DNA from: Acidimicrobiaceae bacterium
Lineage (GTDB): Bacteria > Actinomycetota > Acidimicrobiia > Acidimicrobiales > Poriferisodalaceae
DNA length: 64,000 nucleotides
Assembly (NCBI GenBank): GCA_002722565.1
Contig: PBMG01000001.1
Coordinates: 62,001-126,000 of the forward strand
Reading direction: 5' to 3'
Position numbers and translations under genes: made by a program
The notes under the pieces: model-generated
Databases searched by the model: none
Told to the model about the DNA's origin: nothing
What the model saw: only the letters and a program-made list of their open reading frames with translations
In this document: piece after piece, positions 33,776-43,075 of the stretch
How the letters are laid out: each line of letters starts with the position of its first letter
Numbering within the stretch: the stretch's first letter is position 1

Positions 33776-34984
33776 CTAATTTTCAGCGGCGTTGTGATCG
33801 CTTTGTCTAGCTGTCACTTTCATGGCCTCTGCAGCTTTTTCGTTTGAAAGGATCTTGTCAAGGATCGCTTCACCGGCTCGGTTGAAGGAATCTCGCTTAG
33901 TCGAGACAAACTTTTGAGATTCCTTCAAATTCTGTGTGTAGCCATTTAGTTCAGGGATGACATAGCGCGCCACTAGGTCCCAGCTGTTAGAGGTGTCTCG
34001 AGGCGTGGCCCAGTCATGAACGAAGCCGATAGCGGTTCCGAAGCCACCTGTCAGATCTGACATTTTGCGAATGAACTCAACGAGGTCATCGGGCGTGCCC
34101 ACCACTGCTGACTGAGCGATGCCCTTAGATGCGCCACCGCAAATTGCGTCTAGGGCTTCGTCAGGGTCGTCGTATGCGACCGTTCCTGGGCGTTGCAACG
34201 TACCCACAATATATTCGTTATGCCAACGTTGAAGCCCTTGCCGGGCTTGATCACGTGCTAGTTCGCGAGTCTCTGCGATGTGCCAGTTGAGGAGTACTCG
34301 CCAATCCGACCTATCAACCGTAGCTCCTGACTCCAGCGCAGCGTCTTCCGCGAAGTCCCATTGAGTCGCTAGCGCTGTGATTCCCTCTGAGGCCATCGAA
34401 CCAATAGACAAAACTCCGATCCCGTATTTACCTGCCAACGTCATTCCTGATGGAGAAACCATTGAAGCTGTCGCAGCTGGGATTTGGTCCTGAACAGGCA
34501 GTAATTGTAGCTGGGCGTCTCTCATCGTGAACCAATCGGTTTCGTAAGAGAAACGGGGCTCACCGCGCAGGAGGCGAAGTATGACGCCGAGAGCTTCGTC
34601 CTGGCGGTCGCGGAGAAGCATGGGATCGATATCGAACGTGTGGGCATCAGACGGAAGCGCTCCCGGGCCAGTTCCGAAAATAACCCTTCCCGCGGTCATG
34701 TGGTCTAGCTGAACGATTCTTTGAGCCACGTTGAACGGGTGGTGATATGGAAGAGAGATAACTCCCGTGCCGAGTTTTATTCGCGAGGTGCGTTCCCCAG
34801 CGGCAGCCAAAAACATCTCAGGGCTCGCGATCATTTCCCATCCGGAGCTGTGGTGTTCTCCACACCAAAATTCGCTATAGCCAAGCCGGTCTAGTTGCTC
34901 TACAAGGTCCAAATCGCGCCGAAATTGGAGCATTGGATTTTCACCGATGGGATGGTGGGGCGCTAAAAAAGCTCCGAAACGCAT
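33776..34984 (-). CDS. LLM-class flavin-dependent monooxygenase, limonene 1,2-monooxygenase-like
   Basis: A 402-residue luciferase-like protein. Typical features are the N-terminal MRFGAFLAPHHPIGENP, GYSEFWCGEHHSSGWEMI (His-rich loop after strand 2), TSRIKLGTGVISLPYHHPFNVAQRI and DHMTAGRVIFGTGPGALPSDA. This pattern fits the long LLM monooxygenases close to limonene monooxygenase and alkanal monooxygenases, which use FMNH2 from a separate reductase and O2. The C-terminal tail after residue 350 is longer than the barrel requires. With the epoxide hydrolase two genes downstream it could form an epoxidation/hydrolysis pair, which is inference only. Confidence 0.85.
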   Translation of the reverse strand: MRFGAFLAPHHPIGENPMLQFRRDLDLVEQLDRLGYSEFWCGEHHSSGWEMIASPEMFLAAAGERTSRIKLGTGVISLPYHHPFNVAQRIVQLDHMTAGRVIFGTGPGALPSDAHTFDIDPMLLRDRQDEALGVILRLLRGEPRFSYETDWFTMRDAQLQLLPVQDQIPAATASMVSPSGMTLAGKYGIGVLSIGSMASEGITALATQWDFAEDAALESGATVDRSDWRVLLNWHIAETRELARDQARQGLQRWHNEYIVGTLQRPGTVAYDDPDEALDAICGGASKGIAQSAVVGTPDDLVEFIRKMSDLTGGFGTAIGFVHDWATPRDTSNSWDLVARYVIPELNGYTQNLKESQKFVSTKRDSFNRAGEAILDKILSNEKAAEAMKVTARQSDHNAAEN

Positions 34985-35103
34985 TATCGGTCTCCCTTAG
35001 TTGAATCGGTGATCAGGAATCTGGGACTTGACATGAGAAGAACCTAGTTGGCTGAGCTCTTCATCTGGACTCAATAGAGACCCAACTTAATTCGACTTGA
35101 TGG

Positions 35104-35316
35104 TTACTGTTCGGGCAAATCCTCGTCCTCACCCCAGGTCTGAGGTGGTCCGAATCGAGTTTCGTTGAGAACGTTTAATACGGTCGAAAGAGCGAATCCG
35201 ATAAACATTCCGAAGCCGGTGAAGATCACTGGAATGCTCTTGATCAGGATGCCGAGCCAAGAAATCGCGACCCCAACAGCTATAAACCAAGCAGGTTCTA
35301 TGGGCCGGTTGAACAT
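35104..35316 (-). CDS. Small two-helix membrane protein
   Basis: A 70-residue protein with two hydrophobic segments (about residues 8-25, WFIAVGVAISWLGILI, and 30-46, IPVIFTGFGMFIGFAL) and an acidic C-terminal tail ending WGEDEDLPEQ. The open frame continues to 35466, but an AGGGAG site lies just before ATG 35316, and the upstream part is non-hydrophobic, so the short form is chosen. No family is recognised. The 119 bases after it, before the LLM gene at 34984, hold no other gene. Confidence 0.55.
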   Translation of the reverse strand: MFNRPIEPAWFIAVGVAISWLGILIKSIPVIFTGFGMFIGFALSTVLNVLNETRFGPPQTWGEDEDLPEQ

Positions 35317-35484
35317 ATTTGCTCCCTGATCGCCTGAAATTATGAGAAATATTGGCTCCGTTGCTGTCTGCGCGACTGTGGTTTTGTGCATCCATTGAAG
35401 CCTTGGACTTCCGTACTTTCTAGCAGCCTGCGGATACTCTCGGTAGTGCACAAGTGAGCCTTTCAAGGCAAAGCAGGTACTTCA

Positions 35485-36354
35485 GTGAGTAATGGAGAAT
35501 CCCCAATAGGGGTCATGTTTAATACCGACAGGATGTCGGGTGACGCGCTCAGAGAATTTGGAAGACAGCTTGAGTCGATAGGCGTTGAGACTTTATGGGT
35601 GCCCGAATTATTTGGTAGAGAGCCGTTTGTTACCGCAGGTCATGTGTTGTCGTCGACAACAACCCTTCGCGTGGGCAGTGGTATAGCGAATATCTACGCC
35701 CGAGACGCCACTGCTGCCGCAGCAGGAGCTCTTACCTTGTCGGAGTTCTCCTCGGGAAGGTTTGTTTTGGGTCTAGGTGTCTCGAACGCTGGATTGGCTG
35801 AAGCTCGCGGGCATGATTGGGAACCTCCGGTCGAAAAGTTGAGGGAATATGTCAATGCTGTACGTGGCGCAAAACTTTCAATTCCGGTGCACCACAAATT
35901 AGAAATCCACGTCGCCGCACACGGACCGAAAATGTTGGAAGTTTTAGGCGGACTGGTAGATGGAGTAAGCACCTTCTTGCAGACGCCCGCTCATACTGAA
36001 AGAACTAGAAAACATGTTGGCAGCGGCGTAGCTCTAAATGTCACTCAAATGTGCTTATTGGTTGACGATCCGCATGAGGCTCGAAAGTTAGCCCGTAAAG
36101 CTCTCACTTTTTACCTGGGTTTGGACTATTACCACCGAGCCTGGCGCAAGTTGGGCTTCGCTGACGCTGATTTCATGGATGGCGGAAGTGACGCGTTGAT
36201 CGATGGGTTGGTCGCTTGGGGTGACTCTCAGCAGATTGCCTATCGGCTGGACGAGCACCGGGACGCTGGTGCCACAGAGATAGTCGTTATTCCTTTAAAT
36301 CCAGCGGGAGGCGCACAAGCTCATATGTCACTTCTTGAAGCCTTAACTGAATAA
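35485..36354 (+). CDS. LLM-class F420-dependent oxidoreductase
   Basis: A 289-residue short LLM protein. Visible motifs are GVETLWVPELFGREPFVTAG, LRVGSGIANIYARDA, LSEFSSGRFVLGLGVSN and a C-terminal GATEIVVIPLNP. These match the short actinobacterial F420-dependent LLM subfamily. It would exchange hydride between F420H2 and an unknown substrate. The GTG at 35485 is the start. It is followed by hisC after 39 bases on the same strand. Confidence 0.85.
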   Translation: MSNGESPIGVMFNTDRMSGDALREFGRQLESIGVETLWVPELFGREPFVTAGHVLSSTTTLRVGSGIANIYARDATAAAAGALTLSEFSSGRFVLGLGVSNAGLAEARGHDWEPPVEKLREYVNAVRGAKLSIPVHHKLEIHVAAHGPKMLEVLGGLVDGVSTFLQTPAHTERTRKHVGSGVALNVTQMCLLVDDPHEARKLARKALTFYLGLDYYHRAWRKLGFADADFMDGGSDALIDGLVAWGDSQQIAYRLDEHRDAGATEIVVIPLNPAGGAQAHMSLLEALTE

Positions 36355-36393
36355 ACGCATAGGCTGCTACGGAGCCATTTGGAAGGAGCGCTG

Positions 36394-37473
36394 GTGAGCG
36401 GAAAACCTCGCGCGGTAGTAGAGAACCTGCCGCAGTACAAACCCGGAAAATCGGCAGCGCAGGCAGCAGCCGATCATCAACTAGCCGAAGCTATAAAGCT
36501 GGCCTCTAACGAAAGTTCATACGGTCCGCTCCCATCGGTCCTGAAGGCAGTTGCTGATGGTGCAGAGCTTTTGAATCGCTATCCCGATCATCGAGGGGAG
36601 GCTTTGCGCGTTGCGATATCAGAAAAGCAAGGAATCGCTCCAGATCAGGTGACTATTGGTTGTGGGTCTGTTGGTCTGCTGCAGCAAGCCTTTACGGCCT
36701 ACGTCGGGTCTGGTGATGAAGTGGTCTACCCGTGGCGATCTTTTGAGGTCCACCCGGTTTTTAGCGCGATTGCTGAAGCAAACCCGATCATGGTTCCGTT
36801 GAGAGAACAAGCTTTCGACCTAGATGCTGTTGCCGCGGCAGTAACTGCGCGGACAAAGCTTGTGATCTTGTCAACTCCAAATAATCCAACCGGAACGGTT
36901 TGCGCAACGCGAGACCTCAACAACTTGTTGGATTCAGTGAGTGATGATGTCGTCGTCATAATCGATGAGGCATACCTAGAGTTCGTGACTGACGATTCGG
37001 TGAAAGACCCAGTGGCGGAAATTCTTCCTCATCACGACAATGCCATTGTTTTCCGGACTTTCTCCAAGGCATATGGCCTTGCAAATCTCCGAGTCGGCTA
37101 CGCGCTCGGTCATTCAGAAGTCATCGGGTCGATCGACAAGGTGGCACTTCCATTTTTGGTGAACGGCGTCGCTCAAGCAGCTGTGTTGGCGTCTCTTGAA
37201 CCAGACGCAGAAAAAGAATTAGGAGATCGCGTAGCCGAAGTAATCGGTGAACGAGATCGTGTGACGGCAAAACTTTTAGAGTTGGGGTGGCCTGTGACTC
37301 CGAGTCAGGCGAATTTCCTATGGCTTCCAGTCGAGGGACAGGCTGGGCCACTGTTTCAGCGACTGGAAAGCAAGGGCATAGTTACTCGTCCGTTTGAGAA
37401 TGAAGGCTTGAGAGTTACGATCGGCAAACCCGAAGAAAACGATCGTTTCATAGAAGCAATCGGACCGAAGTAG
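36394..37473 (+). CDS. hisC: Histidinol-phosphate/aromatic aminotransferase
   Basis: A 359-residue class I/II PLP aminotransferase of the HisC/Pat type. Markers are LPQYKPGKS near the N-terminus, KLASNESSYGP (substrate-binding loop), NNPTGTV, DEAYLEF, and the PLP Lys in FRTFSKAYGLANLRVGYA. These are typical of histidinol-phosphate aminotransferase, and in actinobacteria the close relative Pat acts on phenylalanine. No other his genes are near, so an aromatic aminotransferase role is a real alternative, also given the aromatic amino acid decarboxylase at 38977. GTG 36394 is favoured by the AAGGAGC site; a TTG at 36379 is the earlier option. Confidence 0.88.
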   Translation: MSGKPRAVVENLPQYKPGKSAAQAAADHQLAEAIKLASNESSYGPLPSVLKAVADGAELLNRYPDHRGEALRVAISEKQGIAPDQVTIGCGSVGLLQQAFTAYVGSGDEVVYPWRSFEVHPVFSAIAEANPIMVPLREQAFDLDAVAAAVTARTKLVILSTPNNPTGTVCATRDLNNLLDSVSDDVVVIIDEAYLEFVTDDSVKDPVAEILPHHDNAIVFRTFSKAYGLANLRVGYALGHSEVIGSIDKVALPFLVNGVAQAAVLASLEPDAEKELGDRVAEVIGERDRVTAKLLELGWPVTPSQANFLWLPVEGQAGPLFQRLESKGIVTRPFENEGLRVTIGKPEENDRFIEAIGPK

Positions 37474-37531
37474 CGCCTCGTGGTGGGTGGGGGAAGTAGG
37501 ACTGGAATGATCGAAAGCAGCGGAGGTCAAG

Positions 37532-38959
37532 ATGTTTATTAACGGAGCATGGGTTGAGTCCAATTCTGGCAAGACTTTTGATGTCACCAATCCGGCAACG
37601 GGGGACGTGCTTGGAACGGTCCCGGATGGCGACGCAACAGACGCTTTGGCCGCGATAGATGCGGCAAGTGCAACTTTCCCATCATGGTCGAGCACCACAG
37701 CTTACGAAAGGTCTCGGCTTCTCTACAGAGCGTGGGAGTTGATGACTGAGCGCAGTGAACAGTTAGCTCAGCTCATGACTGCAGAGCAGGGCAAACCACT
37801 GAAGGCCTCTCGAGCTGAAGTGAAGTATGCGGCAGATTTTTTGATTTGGTTTGCCGAAGAAGCGAAACGGATCACGGGCGAATGGCTGCCTTCGCAACGA
37901 CCAGATCAAAGGTTCCTTTCTGTAAAGGCACCTGTTGGAGTTGTGGCGGCGGTTACCCCATGGAATTACCCGATTTCAATGCTCACGCGGAAGATGGGGC
38001 CAGCCCTGGCGGCTGGATGCACGTTGGTCCTAAAACCTGCCGAGGCAACGCCTCTTTGCGCAAAAGCAACCTATGAGGTCTTTATAGACGCGGGGTTTCC
38101 GGATGGTGTCATCAATTTGGTTACCGCTCTTGACCCAGTGCCGATTGGTGACATTTTCACGGGAGACCCGAGGGTAGCGAAACTGACTTTCACCGGTAGT
38201 ACAGCGGTCGGCCGAACCCTCGCAGCTAAGTCAGCTGCCAATCTTCAACGAATCTCCGTGGAGTTGGGCGGCCATGCTCCATTTATAGTCTTCCCCGATG
38301 CTGACCCTGTTCACGCAGCTAAAGGTGCCGCCGCTCTGAAGTTTCTGAACGCCGGACAAGCGTGCATCAGTCCCAATCGACTCTACGTACCAAATGTTTT
38401 ACGACCTGCTTTCGAAGAAACGCTGTGTGCCCGAGTCGAAAAATTACAAACTGGCAACGGCATGGAAGAGGGGGTCGGTGTTGGTCCTCTAGTTAACGAT
38501 GCAGCAGTATCAAAGGTAGAGGCACAGGTAGAGGATGCTCGAGAGAAAGGAGCTGGCGTACCCGTTGGGGGTGTGCGTCTGACCGAAGGTGACCACGCAG
38601 ATGGACACTTTTTTGCTCCGACGGTCTTGACCGATATCGGGCCTGAGATGACCATCTACAGGGAAGAGACCTTTGGGCCGGTGGCACCGGTAATTGGCTA
38701 CGACGATGCTGAAGAGGTAATCGATCTGGCTAATGACACTAACTATGGTTTGGCAGCTTACGTTTACACACGCGATATAGCGGTAGCGATGCGGGCGTTC
38801 GAAAGCCTCAGGTTTGGAATTATCGGAATTAACGATGTGAACCCGACCTCAGCTTCAGTGCCCTTCGGTGGCATGGGAGATTCTGGTGTCGGGCGCGAAG
38901 GTGGTCACGAAGGTATTGGTGAGTACCTCGAAACCAAAACAGGTGGCTTCGCTATCTAG
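37532..38959 (+). CDS. NAD(P)-dependent aldehyde dehydrogenase, succinate-semialdehyde dehydrogenase type
   Basis: A 475-residue aldehyde dehydrogenase. The NAD-binding region includes PWNYPISMLTRK and FTGSTAVGR. The general base Glu is in VELGGHAP and the nucleophilic Cys in GQACISPNR (near residue 283). The end GREGGHEGIGEYLETKT resembles the succinate-semialdehyde dehydrogenase (GabD) family. It oxidises an aldehyde to the acid. The ATG at 37532 has a GGAGG site. It sits between the aminotransferase gene and the aromatic amino acid decarboxylase gene, so amine or amino-acid catabolism, or the semialdehyde made by BoxC, are candidate contexts. Confidence 0.9.
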   Translation: MFINGAWVESNSGKTFDVTNPATGDVLGTVPDGDATDALAAIDAASATFPSWSSTTAYERSRLLYRAWELMTERSEQLAQLMTAEQGKPLKASRAEVKYAADFLIWFAEEAKRITGEWLPSQRPDQRFLSVKAPVGVVAAVTPWNYPISMLTRKMGPALAAGCTLVLKPAEATPLCAKATYEVFIDAGFPDGVINLVTALDPVPIGDIFTGDPRVAKLTFTGSTAVGRTLAAKSAANLQRISVELGGHAPFIVFPDADPVHAAKGAAALKFLNAGQACISPNRLYVPNVLRPAFEETLCARVEKLQTGNGMEEGVGVGPLVNDAAVSKVEAQVEDAREKGAGVPVGGVRLTEGDHADGHFFAPTVLTDIGPEMTIYREETFGPVAPVIGYDDAEEVIDLANDTNYGLAAYVYTRDIAVAMRAFESLRFGIIGINDVNPTSASVPFGGMGDSGVGREGGHEGIGEYLETKTGGFAI

Positions 38960-38976
38960 GTGAATCTCCGAACAGC

Positions 38977-40395
38977 TTAAGCAAGCTCATCTATGAGATC
39001 CCACAGAGCCTCAACGTGGCGGCCTTCGGTGGCGCGTTGGCCTATGGATACTCGGATCATCGGGCGCCCATCTAACTCGGACCCGGTCCATGCGACACTG
39101 CCTCTAGCGTTTACCGCATCTATCAACCGGGCCGTCGCTGCATCACCTTCGGTGCACCTAAAACAGACAAGCGCAAACGGGTGCGGGGCGACTATTTCGA
39201 ATCGCGGGTCGTTACCCAAACGGTTAGCTAACTCTTGGGTCAGCGCCACGTGATACCGGATCATGGACCGCAGCCCTTCAGCTCCGTAACTCCGGATCAC
39301 CCACCAGAGTTTAAGAGCCCGAAACCTGCGCCCGAGTGGAACATGCCAGTCTCGGTAGTCGATCACGGCACCGGACTCGCTCGCCTCGTTTTTCAAGTAA
39401 GGCGGCAAAATGCTCAAGCAATCGATGAGTGGTGCGCGGTTTGCTACGTAAAACACTGAGCAGTCGAAGTTCACCATCATCCATTTGTGCGGGTTGAAGG
39501 TATAGCTGTCGGCAAGATCAAGACCATCTTGGTGGAACCTGAACTCGGGGCAAATCATTGCGTTGCCGGCGTAAGCGGCATCGATGTGAAGCCATAGGCC
39601 CTGCTCTCGACAGATTTCCCCGACTGCCTGAATTGGGTCAACGCCCGTAGTGCCAGTGGTGCCAACTGTTGCCGCAACGAAGACAGGGGTAAGTCCATTG
39701 GCTCGATCCTGTTCGATCGCAGCGCGCAAGACATCAGGACGCATTGCTTGTTCCTCGGTGACATCGATAAGTCTTATGTGTCCGTAACCAGCTACCGAGG
39801 CACCTTTTTGAATTGAACTATGAGTTTGTGTTGATGCATAAGCGACCATTGAACTTGGGTCGATGTCCCGTTGGGCTGCTTGGTGCCGCGCCACAACGAG
39901 TGCCGTGTGGGTTGAGTCTGAAGCACTCATTTGCAGGACGCCACCTCCCTGGTCTGTGGTTTTCCAGGATGGAGGAAGACCCAATAGATCGACCAGCCAG
40001 TCGAGGACGTGACTCTCGATTTCGGTAGCAGCAGGCGATGTCGACCAAAGCATCCCCTGGACCCCTAACCCGGCAGAAACCAACTCTGCTAGAACAGACG
40101 GCGGCGAAGCATTGGCTGGGAAAAAGGCGAACCAGGAAGGGTGTTGCCAGTGGGTGACACCTGGCATGACGATCGAGTCAAGATCTTCGATTAAATTTTC
40201 AAATGGTTCACCGAGTTCTGGGGCGTTGGTCGGCAATTGATCGCGGATTGTCCCAGGAGTTACCTGCGCTGCTACAGGCAGCTCTTCAACCCTCTCCCAA
40301 TAATCAGCGATCCAATCGATTAGCGCATGACCATGGTCACGGAACTCCTGCGTAGACAGATGCTTGGGAGGTTCGGGAAGGTTCTCGAGATTCAT
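38977..40395 (-). CDS. PLP-dependent aromatic-L-amino-acid decarboxylase
   Basis: A 472-residue group II decarboxylase of the aromatic amino acid type (tyrosine, DOPA or tryptophan). The N-terminal YWERVEELPVAAQVTPGTIRDQLP and HPSWFAFFPANASPPSVLAEL are typical. The PLP site is in SYTFNPHKWMMVNFDCS (Lys near residue 305), with the conserved IDAAYAGNAM upstream of it. Length and order agree with plant and animal AADC. It decarboxylates aromatic amino acids to the amines. The ATG at 40395 is divergent from the SDR at 40506; the 110 bases between them are probably the shared promoter. Confidence 0.92.
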   Translation of the reverse strand: MNLENLPEPPKHLSTQEFRDHGHALIDWIADYWERVEELPVAAQVTPGTIRDQLPTNAPELGEPFENLIEDLDSIVMPGVTHWQHPSWFAFFPANASPPSVLAELVSAGLGVQGMLWSTSPAATEIESHVLDWLVDLLGLPPSWKTTDQGGGVLQMSASDSTHTALVVARHQAAQRDIDPSSMVAYASTQTHSSIQKGASVAGYGHIRLIDVTEEQAMRPDVLRAAIEQDRANGLTPVFVAATVGTTGTTGVDPIQAVGEICREQGLWLHIDAAYAGNAMICPEFRFHQDGLDLADSYTFNPHKWMMVNFDCSVFYVANRAPLIDCLSILPPYLKNEASESGAVIDYRDWHVPLGRRFRALKLWWVIRSYGAEGLRSMIRYHVALTQELANRLGNDPRFEIVAPHPFALVCFRCTEGDAATARLIDAVNARGSVAWTGSELDGRPMIRVSIGQRATEGRHVEALWDLIDELA

Positions 40396-40505
40396 GCTGT
40401 GTCTCCGTGCAATTTTGTGACGCGGTGTCGTGCATATTTCGGGGCATCGTAGCGTTACGCAACCCTCTAAAGACTCCCGCTACACACAGAGCATACGATC
40501 TATGT

Positions 40506-41267
40506 ATGAAGAGACTTACGGGACGAACTGCAGTTGTAACAGGTGGAGGTTCAGGGATTGGCAGATCGATAGCTATCCGCTTTGCGGAAGAAGAGGCAAC
40601 GGTTGCGATTGTCGACATCGACGCGAACGGCGCGGCAGAAACAGCTGAGTTGGTTGAACAGTGCGGAGCTAGTTGTCGCTGGTTTCAAGCTGATGTCTCT
40701 GATCACGCAGCAGCCAATGAAATATCGGAGACAGTTGCCCAAGAGTTCGGCCCAGTTGACGCCCTTGTGACAGCGGCAGGAATTTCCGTCGGCAAATCAG
40801 TGTCAGACACGGAGCCTGAGGAATGGGACCGGGTTTTTGCAGTGAATGTTAAAGGGACCTACCTGTGGATGAGAGCAGTCATGCCTCAGATGATAGGTAG
40901 AGGCGGTTCTATAGTTGCCGTAGCTTCTCAGCTTGCAGTATCCGGCGGCATATCTAACGCCGCCTACGTCTCTTCAAAGGGAGCGATCATAAGCCTTTGC
41001 CGGACGGCTGCGAATGATCATGCGGCGCAGGGTATCCGCGTCAACTGCATCCTCCCGGGCGCGACTGAGACGCCTCTGCTTGAGCGGTCCTTCGCCCGTT
41101 TCGAAGATCCTGCCCCGTATATCGAAAGATCTTTGTCTAGGCATCCATTGGGACGCTTCGGTAGGCCTGAAGAAGTAGCTGAGGCCGCCTTGTTTCTCGC
41201 GTCAGACGATTCAAGTTTCACGACTGGGTCTGAATTGCGTGTTGATGGTGGCTGGATAGGTGGCTAA
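40506..41267 (+). CDS. Short-chain dehydrogenase/reductase
   Basis: A 253-residue classical SDR. The cofactor motif is TGGGSGIGRS (residues 11-20), DADVSDH-like QADVSDHAA follows, TAAGIS replaces NAG, and the catalytic Ser-Tyr-Lys are in VASQLAVSGGISNAAYVSSKGA. The C-terminal PLGRFGRPEEVAEAALFLASDDSSFTTG end is normal. It probably reduces or oxidises a 3-hydroxyacyl or alcohol substrate. The frame opens at 40407, but ATG 40506 directly precedes the Rossmann start and the region before it is promoter-like. It ends five bases before the convergent cupin stop. Confidence 0.88.
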   Translation: MKRLTGRTAVVTGGGSGIGRSIAIRFAEEEATVAIVDIDANGAAETAELVEQCGASCRWFQADVSDHAAANEISETVAQEFGPVDALVTAAGISVGKSVSDTEPEEWDRVFAVNVKGTYLWMRAVMPQMIGRGGSIVAVASQLAVSGGISNAAYVSSKGAIISLCRTAANDHAAQGIRVNCILPGATETPLLERSFARFEDPAPYIERSLSRHPLGRFGRPEEVAEAALFLASDDSSFTTGSELRVDGGWIGG

Positions 41268-41272
41268 TCCTG

Positions 41273-41650
41273 TTATCCCTCGGTGTAGAACTTTGAACCT
41301 TGATCAAACTTATTTGGCTTTAGGAAGAAACCCAAGATCACAGCGCCGTCGACACTCCTTGCCTCATGGCGGTTACCTGCGGGACGCCATATGTAGTGGC
41401 CTGGCAGGGCCTTGCCTTCATTGTCTTCGAATGAACCAGAGATAACCCAAGTCTGTTCAATATCTGTGTGCTCATGTGATGGCACTATCGCGCCGGGAGC
41501 CAATTTGAATAGAATCGTAGATCGGCCTGTATCCGGGTCCGCCCACAACACTTTGTGTTCAATGCCAGGGAACTCAGATGCGGTCCAGGGCATTTCGGTG
41601 GGGTCGATGTAGGTAGATGCCAATTCAGGTGGATTGTTAAAAGTAGCCAT
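41273..41650 (-). CDS. Cupin-domain protein (ChrR/anti-sigma-like cupin)
   Basis: A 125-residue single-domain cupin. Motif 1 is APGAIVPSHEHTDIEQTWVISGSF, with metal-binding His-x-His and Glu; motif 2 is LPGHYIWRPAGNRHEAR with the third His. Such proteins bind Fe, Mn or Zn and act as dioxygenases, isomerases or ligand sensors. Nothing points to one of them. The longer frame to 41755 overlaps the divergent methyltransferase gene, so ATG 41650 is chosen. Confidence 0.8.
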   Translation of the reverse strand: MATFNNPPELASTYIDPTEMPWTASEFPGIEHKVLWADPDTGRSTILFKLAPGAIVPSHEHTDIEQTWVISGSFEDNEGKALPGHYIWRPAGNRHEARSVDGAVILGFFLKPNKFDQGSKFYTEG

Positions 41651-41732
41651 GATCTTCCCGTTTGCTCTCCTAGAGTTCAACACAAATGCTCGGGGTCTGT
41701 CAGAGCACGATTCTTGAAGTTGGGTGAAGCTA

Positions 41733-42515
41733 ATGAGTTGGGAAGAAGTTGACAAAGGTTGGGGAGATCAGGCGCACGTCTGGGCGTCCATTATGGAGCC
41801 ACGGTGGTGGCCAGAATTTGACGCTGTGCTGCGGGCGACTGAAGTTGGGCAAGGAACCAACTATTTAGACATTGCCTGTGGGTCCGGCTTCATGATCAAC
41901 ATGGCGGCAAGACGAGGAGCGCAGGCACATGGATTAGATGCTTCTGGGCGCCTGCTGACCCTTGCTAAACGCCGTACCCCCGGAGCGGATATTCGTCATG
42001 GCGATATGAATGCTTTGCCCTGGTCCAATGAAACTTTTGACGTAGCGACAAGTTGCCGTGGTATTTGGGGACCCAACCAAGAGGCCGTAGTTGAGGCAGC
42101 CCGAGTTCTGAAACCAGGTGGCTGCCTCGGATTAAGTTTCTTTTCGGCGGGCCGTGAAAGTAGCCAGATTGGGAAGGCCTTTCATGCGATACGACGTATC
42201 TCTGAGCATGAAATTGAGTGGTCGCAACAATTGGGCGAGATCGGCCTTGAAGGCCGTGCAGAAGAAATGTGCGAGAACGCAGGCTTAGTTCCGCGCGACC
42301 GTCAAGCGGTCCAGTTCGACCTGGAGGGGGCAGATATCGAACATGAGATAAGAGCTTGGATGTCTGCAGGCCCAGCTTGGATGGCCATCCAAGAACGCGG
42401 CGCGGAGGAAGTGGAAAGCTCTATCAGAGAGGAACTTTCTCAATTGGAGGAACCGGGGATCGGCGTGAGGACCCAGGTGCAGATTGAGTATGTCGTCGCT
42501 ACCAAACCAACTTGA
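41733..42515 (+). CDS. SAM-dependent methyltransferase (UbiE/type 11)
   Basis: A 260-residue class I methyltransferase. The SAM motif I is YLDIACGSGFMINMA, followed by AHGLDASGRLLTLA and RHGDMNALPWSNETFDVATSC. The Trp-rich start (WEEVDKGWGDQAHVWASIMEPRWWPEFD) is seen in small-molecule methyltransferases of the type 11 family. The substrate is unknown. Starts are possible at GTG 41724 or ATG 41733; the latter is chosen. It is divergent from the cupin gene and followed by an SnoaL-like gene after 87 bases. Confidence 0.82.
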   Translation: MSWEEVDKGWGDQAHVWASIMEPRWWPEFDAVLRATEVGQGTNYLDIACGSGFMINMAARRGAQAHGLDASGRLLTLAKRRTPGADIRHGDMNALPWSNETFDVATSCRGIWGPNQEAVVEAARVLKPGGCLGLSFFSAGRESSQIGKAFHAIRRISEHEIEWSQQLGEIGLEGRAEEMCENAGLVPRDRQAVQFDLEGADIEHEIRAWMSAGPAWMAIQERGAEEVESSIREELSQLEEPGIGVRTQVQIEYVVATKPT

Positions 42516-42602
42516 CGTGATTGTGCGCTAGCTCAACCGTTCAAGAGGGACTTGATTTAGCTCCGTATCACCGGACTTCAGAAAAATAGCTAGTTTCTTG
42601 TC

Positions 42603-42968
42603 ATGACCGAAGTTATTCAAGAGCTAGAGAACCGCCGGTGGCAAGCGATGATAGATGTTGATTTGTCTACGTTGAATGTTTTGCTTCATCCCAATTTGAG
42701 ATACACACACTCAACGGCCGCAGTGGACTCGAAGGAGTCCTACATGCAAGCTCTCGAAAAGGGGGTCTTCGACTATCGGGAGGTAGACAATACTGATGTT
42801 GAGATTCAAACCTTCGACGGTTTGGCCCTTGTAAATGGAACTGCTGAAATAAAAGTCGTTGCTAGAGAAAAAGAATTTCTGCTTCGAAGTCGATATACGT
42901 GTGTTTGGGTGGAGGGGTCCGAAGGTTGGCAGTTCCTCGCCTGGCATAACACACCTATTGCGTCCTGA
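42603..42968 (+). CDS. SnoaL/NTF2-like (DUF4440-type) protein
   Basis: A 121-residue protein of the NTF2-like cone fold. It has the characteristic LENRRWQAMIDVDLSTLNVLLHPNLRYTHSTA start, with the helices and the first strand. SRYTCVWVEGSEGWQFLAWHNTP completes the sheet. Members are small isomerases, hydrolases or binding proteins; the exact role cannot be told. Its ATG has no notable ribosome site. It lies between the methyltransferase and APH-type kinase genes. Confidence 0.75.
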   Translation: MTEVIQELENRRWQAMIDVDLSTLNVLLHPNLRYTHSTAAVDSKESYMQALEKGVFDYREVDNTDVEIQTFDGLALVNGTAEIKVVAREKEFLLRSRYTCVWVEGSEGWQFLAWHNTPIAS

Positions 42969-43075
42969 GAAGGGAGCGGCATGCCAAATGAGAAACGGAC
43001 GGCTGAGCTCGAACTTCGCGTTAGAGGCGATTTCGCGTATTGTCGTGTGACAGCAATGATGCAAGCGAGAAGCAA

